DNA of 64,000 bases, from positions 15,668,869-15,732,868 of the forward strand of contig OU452209.1 in NCBI GenBank assembly GCA_911728435.2, given 5' to 3'. Shown here in pieces: positions 1 to 11,800 of this stretch. Below the pieces are notes generated by a model. It ran no database searches. It saw only the letters and a list, made by a program, of their open reading frames with translations, and was not told where the DNA came from. Numbering within the stretch: the stretch's first letter is position 1; every line of letters begins with the position of its first letter. This DNA is from Apoderus coryli (taxonomy: Eukaryota; Arthropoda; Insecta; Coleoptera; Attelabidae). Position numbers and translations under genes: made by a program.

Positions 1-403
1 TATCTGGACAGATTGACCCATAAGGTTACAGGGTGGTCACAAACTACTGTATGATAGTATGATCTAGTAATAAAAATAGGCATATAAGTCAAATTTCTCA
101 GAGAGGACACGTGTATCACTCTGTAGGTATCTATTTAGAAATATTACATAATAAACTATAAATTAATGTCAGCGTATACGAAAGCAGACTAAGTAATGAA
201 TGGAAAGTTAAGGGGGTACAAAAATAAATATAAGGGAAATTGATTTTAGACCGAATTGCCTCTGTGTGTCAACTTGTACAAGTAATTTATCACAATTTTC
301 GATGTGTCTTCCAAAGCGTTGCCAATAAATCAAGGGTGATTGTGGCTTGCTAAACTAAAAGCTTTTCGTCTGAAAATTTTATTAAAAACAATTATTTTAT
401 CGG
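1..403. other. AT-rich flank, no gene seen
   Basis: No open reading frame, RNA gene or clear repeat is visible here. It is the 5' flank of the LINE debris that starts near 404. Confidence 0.5.
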
Positions 404-1075
404 GTGTCCTGCCTATATTTCGTAATCATTAAATATATTAAGGATATAATAATTATACCATGGACAATATTGATTAATTTGGCGATCTCATCCGGTATGT
501 TTCCCAGTTGTCTGAAATTTATCAAAATTATACCGTTATTCAAAAAAGGATCTCCAGATGAATTAAACAACTATCGCCCTATTTCTATAGTGCCTGTTCT
601 AGGCAAAATTTTTGAAAATATACTCTTTAAACAATTAGCCAACTATTTTGAAAGAAATAATTTATTTTCTCCGAAACAATTTGGATTTAGACCGAAACTT
701 AACACCGTTTCAGCTATAGAAAACTTTATAAATAGCGTTATAACCGCTTTTAAGAGTAGAAGGCTTGTGGGGGCTTCTTTTCTTGATTTAACAAAGGCGT
801 TTGATTGCGTCTCACACGATATCTTGTTGGGTAAACTGGAGCGATACGGTATGAGTGCGAATTCGATTCGTTTGCTGAGTTCCTATCTCACTGGTAGGAA
901 TGTCGTAACGATGTTTGAGTCAAAGTCTTCTCAGCCCTTGTGGTGTCCCACAGGGCTCGGTGCTCGGACCTCTATTGTTTTTGATTTTCATTAATGATTT
1001 ACCGCTACATCTGCCATGCTCTGACCTGACATTGTTTGCAGACGATTCAACTATTGTCGATGTTGAACTGTCGAG
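404..1075 (+). pseudogene. LINE reverse transcriptase fragment A (Jockey/CR1-like)
   Basis: The translation carries fingers and palm motifs of a non-LTR retrotransposon reverse transcriptase: a YRPIS block, a QFGFR block, and DLTKAFDCVSHDIL (motif A). The frame breaks around 935-945. The next blocks, [13 protein letters not shown] (motif B) and LFADDS (motif C), continue in another frame up to about 1075. No endonuclease or ORF1 part is present. It is 5'-truncated, frameshifted and fused at its 3' side to a different LINE. The clade call is by general resemblance only. Confidence 0.85.
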
Positions 1076-1761
1076 CATATCAAATAACAGAGGGAGTTCT
1101 CCAAGGTGAATCACTTAGTCCTCTACTTTTCTCCATATTCTTATACGATATCGAGCAGTTTTTCATATCATGTGGACATACTGGCATAAATATTGACAAC
1201 AGGAACAATCTACTTATGCTTTTGTATGCGGATGACCTTGTTCTTTTAAGTGATTCGCAAGTTGACTTAAATCGTAAATTAAAAACGTTACAGGATTACT
1301 GTAATATAAATCATTTATCTGTCAACACCTCAAAAACTAAGGTGATGATTTTTGGGAGAGGAGGTTACCAACAAAATTATAAAAATCATAAACTCTATTT
1401 TAATGACTCATTATTAGACATCGCAAAAAGTTATACCTACTTAGGGGTTGAATTTACTTCTTCTGCTTTATTTTGTCAAATGTCTGGGAGAACGGTGCTT
1501 AAATGTAAACAGGCTATAGGCTCTACCATGGGATTATTGGCACGCACTAAAGTAAATTCCTGGGACGCAAGAAAGAAACTGTATCATAGCATCATTGTAT
1601 CATCACTAACTTATGCTGTCGGAGTTTGGGGACTGAGGTATCAGGATGTCTTGGAGCGGGTTCAGGTAGGATTTTTTAAAAAGCTTCTTTCTTTGCCTAG
1701 AAATACACCAGATTATGTAGTGCGGTTGGAGGTGGACGTAATTGGTTTAAGCAAAGATTAA
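1070..1761 (+). pseudogene. LINE reverse transcriptase fragment B (different family)
   Basis: This reading frame opens at the B motif ([13 protein letters not shown]), then shows the catalytic motif C (LLYADDLVLLS), LSVNTSKTKVMIFGRGG and a thumb segment with TYLGVEFTS. Its wording differs clearly from fragment A, so it belongs to another LINE family. It lacks everything upstream of motif B and ends at a stop codon at 1759-1761, before the usual C-terminal end of a LINE ORF2. It is a dead fragment joined to fragment A inside the RT domain. Confidence 0.85.
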
Positions 1762-4305
1762 TCTACACAATAGATAGTCAGCGTATATGGGACATAAAAC
1801 AAAAATTGAAACTGTCTCGACACGAGCTACATCTATTAGAAAAACATGCAACCATGGAATTGTAGATGGCGTTATATGTATTGTGTTGAAATAAAATAAT
1901 CATATGGGCAATGTTAGACAAGGACGAGTATACTTTCCCCTACGAGGTGGGGTTTGTTTTTATATTATAGTTATCATATATGTACTACTGTGCAGCAGTG
2001 TTTTTTGTCGGGTAGTAATATAAAATTATATGGTATACGTATACCTATCTACGCAAAGATTAATGTGTATGGACGAAAATAAAAGAAATTACTATAATAG
2101 TATAAATATACAGGGCTGGTTCATTAAATGTTTTAGACAATAATTTTAAATGACTAAAATAATATTATTTTAGTCATTTAATTTTAAATTTCGGATATAA
2201 GGATGCATCAAAAAGTTATATTTAAATTTGGCGTTATAGATAGGACTTCCGGTTATTACCTGATTCAGTTTTAAGGATCAAACTCAAACAGCAGATTCAA
2301 CTTGTCGTTAACATTATGAAAAAATAAATCTCAGAGGCGGGTAAATTAAAGGGGCATACAGGCGTGAAATGCTACCCTAACTTTTTTATGCAGATTTTTT
2401 GCGTGTGTTTCAATTCGGAGATGTAAAATCTAACAAATTATATACGTAATAAATGTATCCTTCTGTGATATTGATAGAAAGTCATCGTTATCGCGTAATA
2501 TCGATTTTAAGAAATGTTAATATTAAAAAGGCTGTGCTTTTTACAAGTTGCTGAAGTAAATAAGGTTTGAAATTTCCAGCATGACAATAATTATTTAAAA
2601 AAATACGGTTTCGAAATGCAGGATGTAAAAAATTAGAATTTTTAATCTGTTTTTAATGAAAATTTAAATCTATTGAGAAATATGGTTCAGGGTTTTTGTG
2701 AAATGTATTTTACTCCAAAGATTCTACTCATCGATTATAACCGAATTAATTTACTCAAAAATATCTATACTAGTAAAATAACACAATTATCACAATTAGG
2801 TTCAAATTCTGCAACGCCAAATTGAAAAAAAACTTACAGTCTCCCTAATATTGGTTTTTGTGCAATGATCATAAAACTTTAAAAAACTAACGATTTATGT
2901 AGATTGTATTGTTAACACGTTTCGTAAAAAGCTTTAAAAACCCACCAACAGGGTGTTAAAAGTATCACGACAATAACTTTTTTCATGTTTTAACAAGTAC
3001 AATCGTCTGCTTCAGATTGATCCTTAAAAACTGAATAACAGTTTCTCTATATAAAAAAATAAAACTCGTAAATATCATCCCCAAACATTTAATTTGAATA
3101 CAATTACATAACACCATATTTGAAAGTAAATAAAAAAAAACAGCATTACCTAGTTTGACAGATTTACAAATTGCAAATCAAAGTATCTATGTATACAGGG
3201 TGTTGCATAAGTACTTGTACAAACTTTAAAGGGTGATTCTTTGACTAATTTTAAGATACAAATTTCATATGTACATGGGTCCGCTACGGCTTGGTTTTCG
3301 AGATACAGGTAGTTCAAAAAGAATATTATATTTAGGATTATATGCTTGTTCAATAGCATCGCAATTTGGTGCAATTCGGGATACAGGTGTATTGATGACA
3401 CCAGAGCTGTCAAAAGAACTAATAAAAAATACGAAAAATAACAAAATACAAATATCATTCAAAAGACAACAATGCACATAATAGTCGGTACCAAGCCAAA
3501 TAGGTAGTAGGTAAATATAGATTTATTTTGTTTCGGGCTTGGGCTTGGCACCGACTTATTGTAATCAAAACTACCCCATCCCCAAACGGATACATTTAAT
3601 TTTACGCAGATGCTCAAAATGTTAACTTTCTTTCATTAATAGAGACCTGTGAAGTGAGCTTACCTCTTACGCCCACGTATTAAGTACTAAGTTTCAGTTA
3701 TCAGTTATAATTTTTTATTTTCCAAGAAAGCGAAACGAGATATTTAAAACGGCATTGCGCCGCCCTCATGTATACCTCCGGGGGCGGCATCGAAAATCGC
3801 TACACGTCACAAACTTGTAAATGCTTAGAACTACCCCTATATCAAATTTCTATTTTCTATCTTTTTTGTTTCATACCCAAAGCCCTATTCCTACCGAACT
3901 TATTATTTACCCGAAGAAACATTAAAAAGAAGTAACATTTAAGTACCTAAACCGATAAAGTGGAACTTATACCTGATGAAGAGAATAGTCTGTCTCTAAT
4001 AGGTATACCTAATATAATATAGGTAGCACTGATAATTTTTTTATTATAGGTATTATAAGATCTACAACAATCTTGTTACATCTTTGCCACATTGTCTACG
4101 TGAAATATTTAGTCAAAAGTATGTTTCTATCTAAAAGCTTTTCATTTAACGATTGTTCGCCACTGATCATGGGACTGGTCTAGTCTTGAAACATGTATGA
4201 CATGGATTAAATATTATTATATTAAATTTAATTCATAGAGATTAGGCTTTTATTTCAATACTGTACTTGTAATAAATCACCCTGTGTGTTTCTTTTACCG
4301 ACGAA
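1762..4305. other. intergenic, AT-rich, no gene
   Basis: No convincing coding sequence. Two short dispersed motifs of the TATACAGGG type occur, near 2108 and 3194; the second runs into a block with the wording 'ttttcgagatacagg' near 3296. A 36-bp perfect palindrome lies at 2146-2181. The reading frames at 3150-3480 overlap this repeat on both strands and are not supported as genes. Confidence 0.5.
2146..2181. repeat. 36-bp perfect palindrome
   Basis: The half-site TTAAATGACTAAAATAAT is followed directly by its exact reverse complement, with no spacer. It could extrude as a cruciform or be the core of a small foldback element. A TATACAGGG-type motif starts about 38 bp upstream. Confidence 0.85.
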
Positions 4306-5007
4306 TTGGCAACAGCACGACACACACCACATTCGCTTGTTTTTTTTTCTACCCTCCCTGCGTATCCCCTCCAGAATAATACAGAATTTCATCAATTTCT
4401 CTCTCTGACAATACAGCATTGCCGGTGCATATCTGTTGCAAATGATCTAAATAATTGTTATACGTTGCGTTTTGTTTTTGATATTAATAAACTACAAAAC
4501 GGTTTCTGGCTGTGACAATACTGCTCTATGCTTTACACGCTAGTCTACGCCACGTAGTGGCAGGCATACTTAGAGATGTTCTGATTTTAATGCATTGGGC
4601 TGACTATCTATTGTGTAGATTAATCTTTGGTTTAAGCTATACTATTTTAAAAATGGCACTCACTTGGCGTAAGAAACTTGAACAGATGGACGACTCGCGC
4701 CTGCCTAAGATTTGTTATCAGAGGCTGCTAGCATTAAGTAGTTGTTCAGAAGTAAAATTTAACTGGGTTTCGCAGATCAAGCACTTTTATAACGTCTGTG
4801 GTGGCACTCATTTATGGGAATCTGCTAATAATGATTTGATTCTTAACATGTATAGCGATTTTTTAAAACAGAGTGACATTAATAGATTGGCGGTATCAAC
4901 TTTTCCTTATTTGTCCAACTTCTTTTCATACAATGTTCTGTCTTCTTATTTATCTTTCAAAGTCCCAATATATATAACAAATTTTTCTGACAACTTTGCT
5001 ATCGACA
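4306..5007 (+). pseudogene. LINE C-terminal fragment
   Basis: The 4512-5066 frame contains a stretch typical of the far C-terminus of insect LINE ORF2 (WRKKLEQMDDSRLPKICYQR, then KFNWVSQIKHFYNVCG). It carries no catalytic motif. It could be the 3' continuation of fragment B, about 2.7 kb away, but I cannot show that. Its 3' end runs into the (ATA)n tail of the minus-strand LINE, whose insertion probably interrupted it near 5007. Confidence 0.55.
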
Positions 5008-6640
5008 TAATAATAATAATAGCTTTTATTTGCCCAACAGTACAAAACCCTTTACAGGACAAATAATTTAATAATTTTAAACCTAAATCATAATTCACTA
5101 ATTCACAAAATAAATAAAACTAAAATGAGTACCTATATATAATTACCGAAGTGTTGGATGGCCACTTCCAGAACCTCTCTCATCTCAGAATTGAAAATGT
5201 CACAGTCTGCACAAATCAAATTTTAATTACCACACATAATATTGACAGGAGAACGCAGCAACACATTGGTTCTAGCTCTCGCAATGTGAAAAGTTGAACT
5301 GTATCTAGTTTCAAATCTCGGAACATTAATATTTACATTCATTAACATTTCAGAACAGTCAACCTTCCCATGTAGAAGCTTATACAAATACTCAATTGAA
5401 TTCAAAATTCTTCTTTTTTCCAAGCTCCGCGTATCAAATCTAGTCAACAATATATTATAGTCAACTCCCCTTTCAGGATATATTCCATCTTCCTTATACA
5501 CAAGATGTTTAAGAAATTTACGCTGCATTTTTTCAATTGCAACTTTATGAACATTATATATAGGGTACCAGACTAACGAACCGAATTCAAGCTTAGGCCG
5601 AATGTATGTAGAAAAAAGAATTTGTAAAGCAAGAATATTATTGAAGCCTTTTGTATTTCTCATAATGAAACCATAGGTTTTATTGGCTTCCGCTGTCTTA
5701 GTCAATATGTGTTCAGCAAAACTAAGTTTAGAGTCAAAGATGATTCCCAGGTCAGTCACTAATCTAATCTTATTCCTGTCTTTAAAGTCAGCCAACGTCT
5801 TATCTCATATCACAGACCTTTCCTCCACAGCATTTATCAAAACTTCAATATTCCATCATACCAGCTAATTTGAACTTTAAATACGATACTGCGACTTTCC
5901 TATTAAAATAATTTTCTTAAACAGCCGTTCGTGTGCAACCGTGTATAGACTTGTCTGTTGGTTTTCCTGATTTCTTGGAAGACAACTGGCAAACAAATGG
6001 TTATGTACCAGTCAGAATTGACTGTTCTGCGTTACATTACACAAAATTGAAATAGGTCTATAATCAGTAATGATACTAGGGTCTCCCTTCTTCAGAATTG
6101 GAATTACTCTTGCAGTTTTCCACAAGTCCGGAAATGTGCTATTTCGTAGAATTAAATTAAAAATATGACACAAGGGATTAGATAAAGGATAAATACAGTC
6201 CTTTACAACAAAACTGGGCACACCGTCCGCTCCAAACGTAGGTTTAGGCTTCAGTTTTTTACTTGCATTGATAATGTCCTCAGCCGTCACTCGATGAATA
6301 CACCCCGGGTCACAATTACTGCCAATGGTATCCGGCAAAGTCTCAGTATGCTGAGGGTTTGATTCCACATAAACACTCTGAAAGTAATTAGCAAAAGCGT
6401 CAACAATTTGCCGCGGATCATCATACTCTGAAGCGTCATCCCTGATTAGACCCGGAATTCTGGAATTACCACGTTTGTTATTTATATAAGACCAAAATTT
6501 TCGGAACAACAACTGATTTTGGACGACCTTCCCGAAATTCATCTTGGAGTGAACTACGACCACGATTGAATCGATAAACACTGGTCCTTGATGGAGCTTC
6601 ATCGCCAAAAATTGAATTAAGTTCATCCATGCACTGTTGC
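5008..6640 (-). pseudogene. Jockey-like LINE with internal deletion
   Basis: Two minus-strand frames belong to one element. 6626-6012 covers the N-terminal RT side (FRKFWSYINNKRGNS, FGADGVPSFVVKDC, VIPILKKGDPSIITDYRPIS). 5795-5223 covers the thumb and C-terminus (DLGIIFDSKLSFAEH, FSTYIRPKLEFGSLVWYP). The central RT core with motifs A, B and C is missing between them. A 3' UTR and a terminal (ATT)n tail follow at about 5008-5222. The element is therefore an insertion read right to left, with a complete 3' end, an internal deletion and 5' truncation. Confidence 0.85.
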
Positions 6641-7238
6641 TGAGTTAATCCACGTCGAAAGTTCTAAAAAATAATCGCACGATTTAATTCCATTTTTGAG
6701 CCGAGATGAATATTTTAAGTTACTGTAAACAACACAAATAGCGCTCGTATGTCAATACGTTCTGAGCACGTATAACCTCAAAAATGTCTAACTTTACGAT
6801 AGAGCTGTCAGTTGCCAGATTGCAACACTAGGGTTGCCAAATCCCGAAATATAAAAGGCATCCCTCGTAACAGCCTCATTTGGGCGTCCACGAATTGTCG
6901 GCATCGGACAAATAAATAAAAACCTATACTTCAGCCAATGTTTCGTATATTAAACATAAACTTCTTCAGGGTCTAAAATAGAAAATTATGATACTAAAGC
7001 TGTACATATATATATATATATATATAACTTAATACCTTTTCTAGTCGTTATGATATATTTTAAAACTTTTACAACGTTTCGTAACTGGTGGAGCTTCCTT
7101 AATACCATTTAAGAACCTATTTTCAAATTTTACAACCCTGGTCTCTGCCCATGAATGACACAGGTCCTTTCAATTATTCAATCGAATTATCCTTTCTTCG
7201 TCAATTATTATTCTTTAAAGGTTCTTCCTTTGTTCCAG
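6641..7238. other. upstream region of the SERTA gene
   Basis: No gene is seen. A (TA)n microsatellite lies at about 7006-7026. A splice acceptor (tttgttccag, ending at 7238) lies just before the first coding ATG, so a 5' UTR exon probably sits further upstream, but I cannot place it. Confidence 0.5.
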
Positions 7239-7262
7239 AAATACCGATAGTTTGTCTGAATT

Positions 7263-8813
7263 ATGCGGTCACCACCACTAAAAGAATCGGGTGAACCTAT
7301 GGAGGACGATTGCGATGATATATTTGGCCCATCACGCACTTATCCAACTGGATACTGCCCTCCAAAAAATCGACCAAGCATGATTTCTGCTAAGTACAAA
7401 CAAAAAGAGGAACGCAGAAAGGTATGACAACCCTTCCTCTTTGTGTAGAGATTCTTTATTTGTACTTCAATCACATTTTATTTTTAAAAGGTGTTGAAAA
7501 TCAGTCTAAACAAACTGAAGAAGATCGACGATCCTGAAGTCAGCCTATGCCGATCCGTTTTGATTAACAACACCATGAAACGATTACAAAAAGAGACACG
7601 CGACGAGAAGGTCCAGAAACAACAGGTCAATTATCCACCATGTTTCGACAACGATGGTTACCTGACAGTTAAATCGGAGTTTGTTCGAAACGAGAAGAGC
7701 AACTTTCCCTCAAGGTGAGTTGAGTTGTTTTATGTTGTAAAGTACGGTCGGACTAAACTCTTTAATTCTTCCAGCATTGATGATAGTCAAGATAAAATCG
7801 TCAACGTACCTGTTGAGAGCGATTTCGACGCCAAATTAGAGGAGGAAATCAACCAAGTCAGCCTAGACGTTTCCCGCCAAGAATCAACCACGAAACCTGA
7901 TGATGTTACCAACGACCGAAAACGTACTTATGATGAAATGGAGGATTGCGATGTGCAAGACGTTTTGTCACAGTTTTTCATGCCACCAACTCCTCGGATG
8001 CTAACAGCGATTGATGACGATGAAATCAACGTTATAGAAGCATCTGATGAACCATTAACGAAAAGGTCGAAACCAGACGACTTGAATGCATGGTCCGACG
8101 ATCAGCATGCAACTTCCAACGATTTTGAATTACTAACCAAGGTTAGTGAAACTTCAGCTAATGATTTCAGTTTATTAACAGCTGATGAAACTCCCAACTC
8201 CAATTTTGGTGGATATTTGGAGTATAAAGTTCCTCAACCAGAATCAAATTCAAACTTAACGTCTAAAGTAGAAGATTTTGAATTGAAGCCGTTACCACAG
8301 CAGGGGAGTTGTGAACTTTTAAAGGAGTTTAGTGGGGATTGTCAGAAATTGACAGACTTTAGTGTAAACGCGTTTCTACAGTTAAAGAACCAAGTTGGAT
8401 TAGATGAAGATGATAGTTTTTTAGGTTCTAGTGCGAAAAAGAGTTGTGTTCCTAATAATAATAACAGTGTTCCACAGATACTTAGTTCTGACTCAACGAA
8501 TACCGATTCTAGTTCTCGGATACCGGGAGGACCTGAGGTGATACCAGTGCAAGACGTGGTTAGTGATAATAAAAAGTATTCTGAAGATACGCGGACAAAT
8601 TTAACGATTAGTAGTGCTCGATTGAAATGTGATGTTCATAATCATGACGGACAAAACAGTGATAATAATGAATTTAGTGAGACTGCGCCAGCTGCTCCAA
8701 GTGGTGCTACTTCTAAGAGTGGTGGTTTAAGTTGTGGACATGCATCGTTGTTTACCGAATTGCATCATCAGAGTAATGTGTATCAGAGTTTAATCACGTC
8801 CTTGGAGACGTAA
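7263..8813 (+). CDS. tara: Taranis-like SERTA-domain protein
   Basis: Three exons, 7263-7421, 7491-7714 and 7775-8813, join in frame through GT-AG introns to give 473 residues. The ATG at 7263 has an in-frame stop just upstream in the same exon. Exon 2 opens with the SERTA motif at residues 54-87 (VLKISLNKL, then SVLINNTMKRL). The C-terminus carries a conserved-looking block, CGHASLFTELHHQ followed by SLITSLET. The middle is acidic and Ser/Asn-rich and looks disordered. SERTA proteins are nuclear co-regulators; Drosophila Taranis links chromatin, cell cycle and sleep control. I rank the orthology as likely rather than proven. It is the only intact multi-exon gene in the first 28 kb and lies about 10 kb from two SERTA-like copies. 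Confidence 0.8.
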
Positions 8814-8889
8814 CAGAGGGTTAGGGAGTTGTTGATACGACAACGATGGTGGAATTATTAATCAATTTGTAGATACATGAGGGTTTTTT

Positions 8890-11800
8890 TAACGATATTC
8901 TTTCTATTCTCGTAATCCAAGAAAACATTGAGAAAAACCTTCACATTTGACTGAACATTATTCTCTTCTTTCTTTGGTCAAAATTTACGAATTTCCGGCC
9001 AAATTCCCCTGCAGTTTTCTTCACTGCTTCAATATGTTCATCTTCTCGGCCTTCTGTTCATACAGCCATGGCTCAGGCTGATTAAAAAGACAGCTAACAT
9101 CAATATCATGGATTGTGCCCATGTCTCCTAGTACCCTGACAGACTTTGGCTCAAGCTGGACTGTGTAAAACATCCAACAAACATTCCAGGTTTAAACCAA
9201 CCCTTGGAGGCATGGTCCTTGCCTTTAATTTGTTCAATAGACAATTGACATTTGAATAGAATGATTCTGGCAAATAAGAATCTTTCCACGGGCCACAAAA
9301 TAGACTGGAACTCTGGATACAAGTTTTAGCTTTTCCTAAAAATAGGGAATGGGTAAAAGATTAAACTACCAGATCGTTTGGGAGCTTTTCCTTTAGATCA
9401 TGGAAGGATCTCAGTATTTCCAGCATAAATGGTTGATGAAATTGATGATCTGAAACCACTTTGATTCTGAATTTTCTGTTTTTTTCGCAAACGGAAAGTT
9501 GCAACTTTAAAAAACTTGAATTATAAAACTTTTTGGCGGATATAACTCAGACACAACTCTCTTCTCTGTTTTGGCCAAATTCTAGGAATTTCCGAACAAA
9601 TTCCCCTGCATTTTTCTTCACTGCTTCAGCATTTTCATCTTCTCAATCCTCTGTGAAGAGCTTGCCAATCTATCTTGCATGTTTCCTCACATGCCGTAGC
9701 TGGTTTTCCTCAAAACGCTCTTCTTGAGTAAATCCTAGACCTGTCGGGCATTTCCACTGATGTTTTCTCCAATTTTAATGTTCCTTAGCAATTTTAAGGC
9801 TTCAGGCTCTTTTAGTGCAATCCAGTGTCACAATCCTCCTCCAATCTGGTTTCTTCCCCCAAAGAAGTGATTCCTCGATTATCATGAATACGGCCATCGT
9901 TTTCTTTCTTTTAGTTCCGGGGAAAACTCACGTAACCGAAGAAAACAGTCAGCAAAACCTTCACATATGACTGAACTTTATTTCCTTCTCTTGTTTGGTC
10001 AAAATTTGTTAGTTTCCGAGCAAGCTCCCGTGCATTTTTCTTCACTGCTTCAACGTTTTCATCTTCTTGGTCCTCAGTGAAGAGCTTGCAAATCATCCGC
10101 AAATGCCATAGCTGGTTTTCCTCAAAACGTTGTTCTTGAGTAAATCCTGGACCTTTCGGGCTTTTCCACTGATGTTTTCCCCAATTTTAATGTTCCCTAG
10201 CAATTCAAAGGCTTCAGAACAAGTGGCTGGCTCTTTTCATGTAATCCAGTGTCATAGTCCTTCTCCAATCTGGTTTCTTACTCCATAGAGATGATTTCTC
10301 GATCAACATGAATACGGCCATCGGTTTCGTCTTATTCTTTCGTGAGTTGAAAACTCATTGAATGTCCAAATATCGCTTGGCATCTTTTAAATCTAAAAGG
10401 GAGTTTCATCTCAACCAAAAACTGTTTTGCCAAAAATCCGAGCGTTCTCTTTCTTTTAGTTCCGGCGAAAACTCACGTAATCGAAGAAAACAGTGATCAA
10501 AACCTTCCCATATGACTGAACTTTATTCGCTTCTCTTGTTTGGTCAAAATTCGCCAGTTTCCGAACAAGCTCCCCTGCATTTTTCTTCACTGCTTAAACG
10601 TTTTCATCTTCTTGGTCCTCAGTGAAGAGCTTGCAAATCATCCGCAAATGCCATAGCTGGTTTTCCTCAAAACGTTCTTCTTGAGTAAATCCTAGACCTG
10701 TCGGGCTTTTCCACTGATGTTTTCCCCAATTTTAATGTTCCCTAGCAATTTTAAGGCTTCAGAACATTTGCCGGGTTCTTTTAGTGCAATCCAGTGTCAC
10801 AATCCTCCTCCAATCTGGTTTCTTCCTCCATAGAAGTGATTCCTCGATTATCATGAATACGGCCATCGGTTTCGTCTTACTCTTTTGTGAGTTGAAAACC
10901 CATTGAAGGTCCAAATATCGCTTTGAATCTTTTAAATCTAAAAGGGAGTTTAATCTCAACCAAAAACTGTTTTGCCACAAATCCGAGGGTTTTCTTTCTT
11001 TTAGTTCCAGCGAAAACTCACGTAATTGAAGAAAACAGTGAACAAAACCTTCACATATGACTGAACTTTATTCTCTTCTCTTGTTTGGTCAAAATTTGCC
11101 AGTTTCCGAACAAGCTCCCCTGCATTTTTCTTCACTGCTTCAACGTTTTCATCTTCTTGGTCCTCAGTGAAGAGCTTGCCAATCATCCGCAAATGCCATA
11201 GCTGGTTTTCCTCAAAACGTTCTTCTTGAGTAAATCCTAGACCTGTCGGGCTTTTCCACTAATGTTTTCCCCAATTTTAATGTTCCCTGGCAATTCTAAG
11301 GCTTCAGAACATTTGCTGGGCTTTTTTAGTGCAATGCAGTATCACAATCCTCCTCCAATCTGGGTTCTTCCTCCATAGAGATGATTTCTCGATCAACATG
11401 AATACTGCCATCGGTTTCCTCTTAGTCTTTCGTGAGTTGAAAACCTATTGAAGATCCAAATATCGCTTTGCATCTTCTAAATCTAAAAGGGAGTTTAATC
11501 TCAACCAAAAACTGTTTTGCCACAAATCCCAAACCGCTCTTTTAGTTCCGGCGAAAACTCACGTAATTGAAGAAAACGGTGAACAAAACCTTCACATATG
11601 ACTGAACTTTATTTCCTTCTCTTGTTTGGTCAAAATTTGCAAAGTTCCGAACAAATTCCGCTGCATTTTTCTTCACTGCTTCAACGTTTTCATCTTCTTG
11701 GTCCTCAGTGAAGAGCTTGCAAATCATCCGCAAATGCCATAGCTGGTTTTCCTCAAAACGTTCTTCTTGAGTAAATCCTAGACCTGTCGGGCTTTTCCAT

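Noticed and set aside
3150..3481. Overlapping frames on both strands, 70-102 residues
   Set aside because: They lie on a TACAGGG-type dispersed repeat, overlap each other on opposite strands and have no recognisable motif.
9533..9727. Plus-strand 64-residue frame
   Set aside because: It is the antisense shadow of a unit of the 540-bp array.
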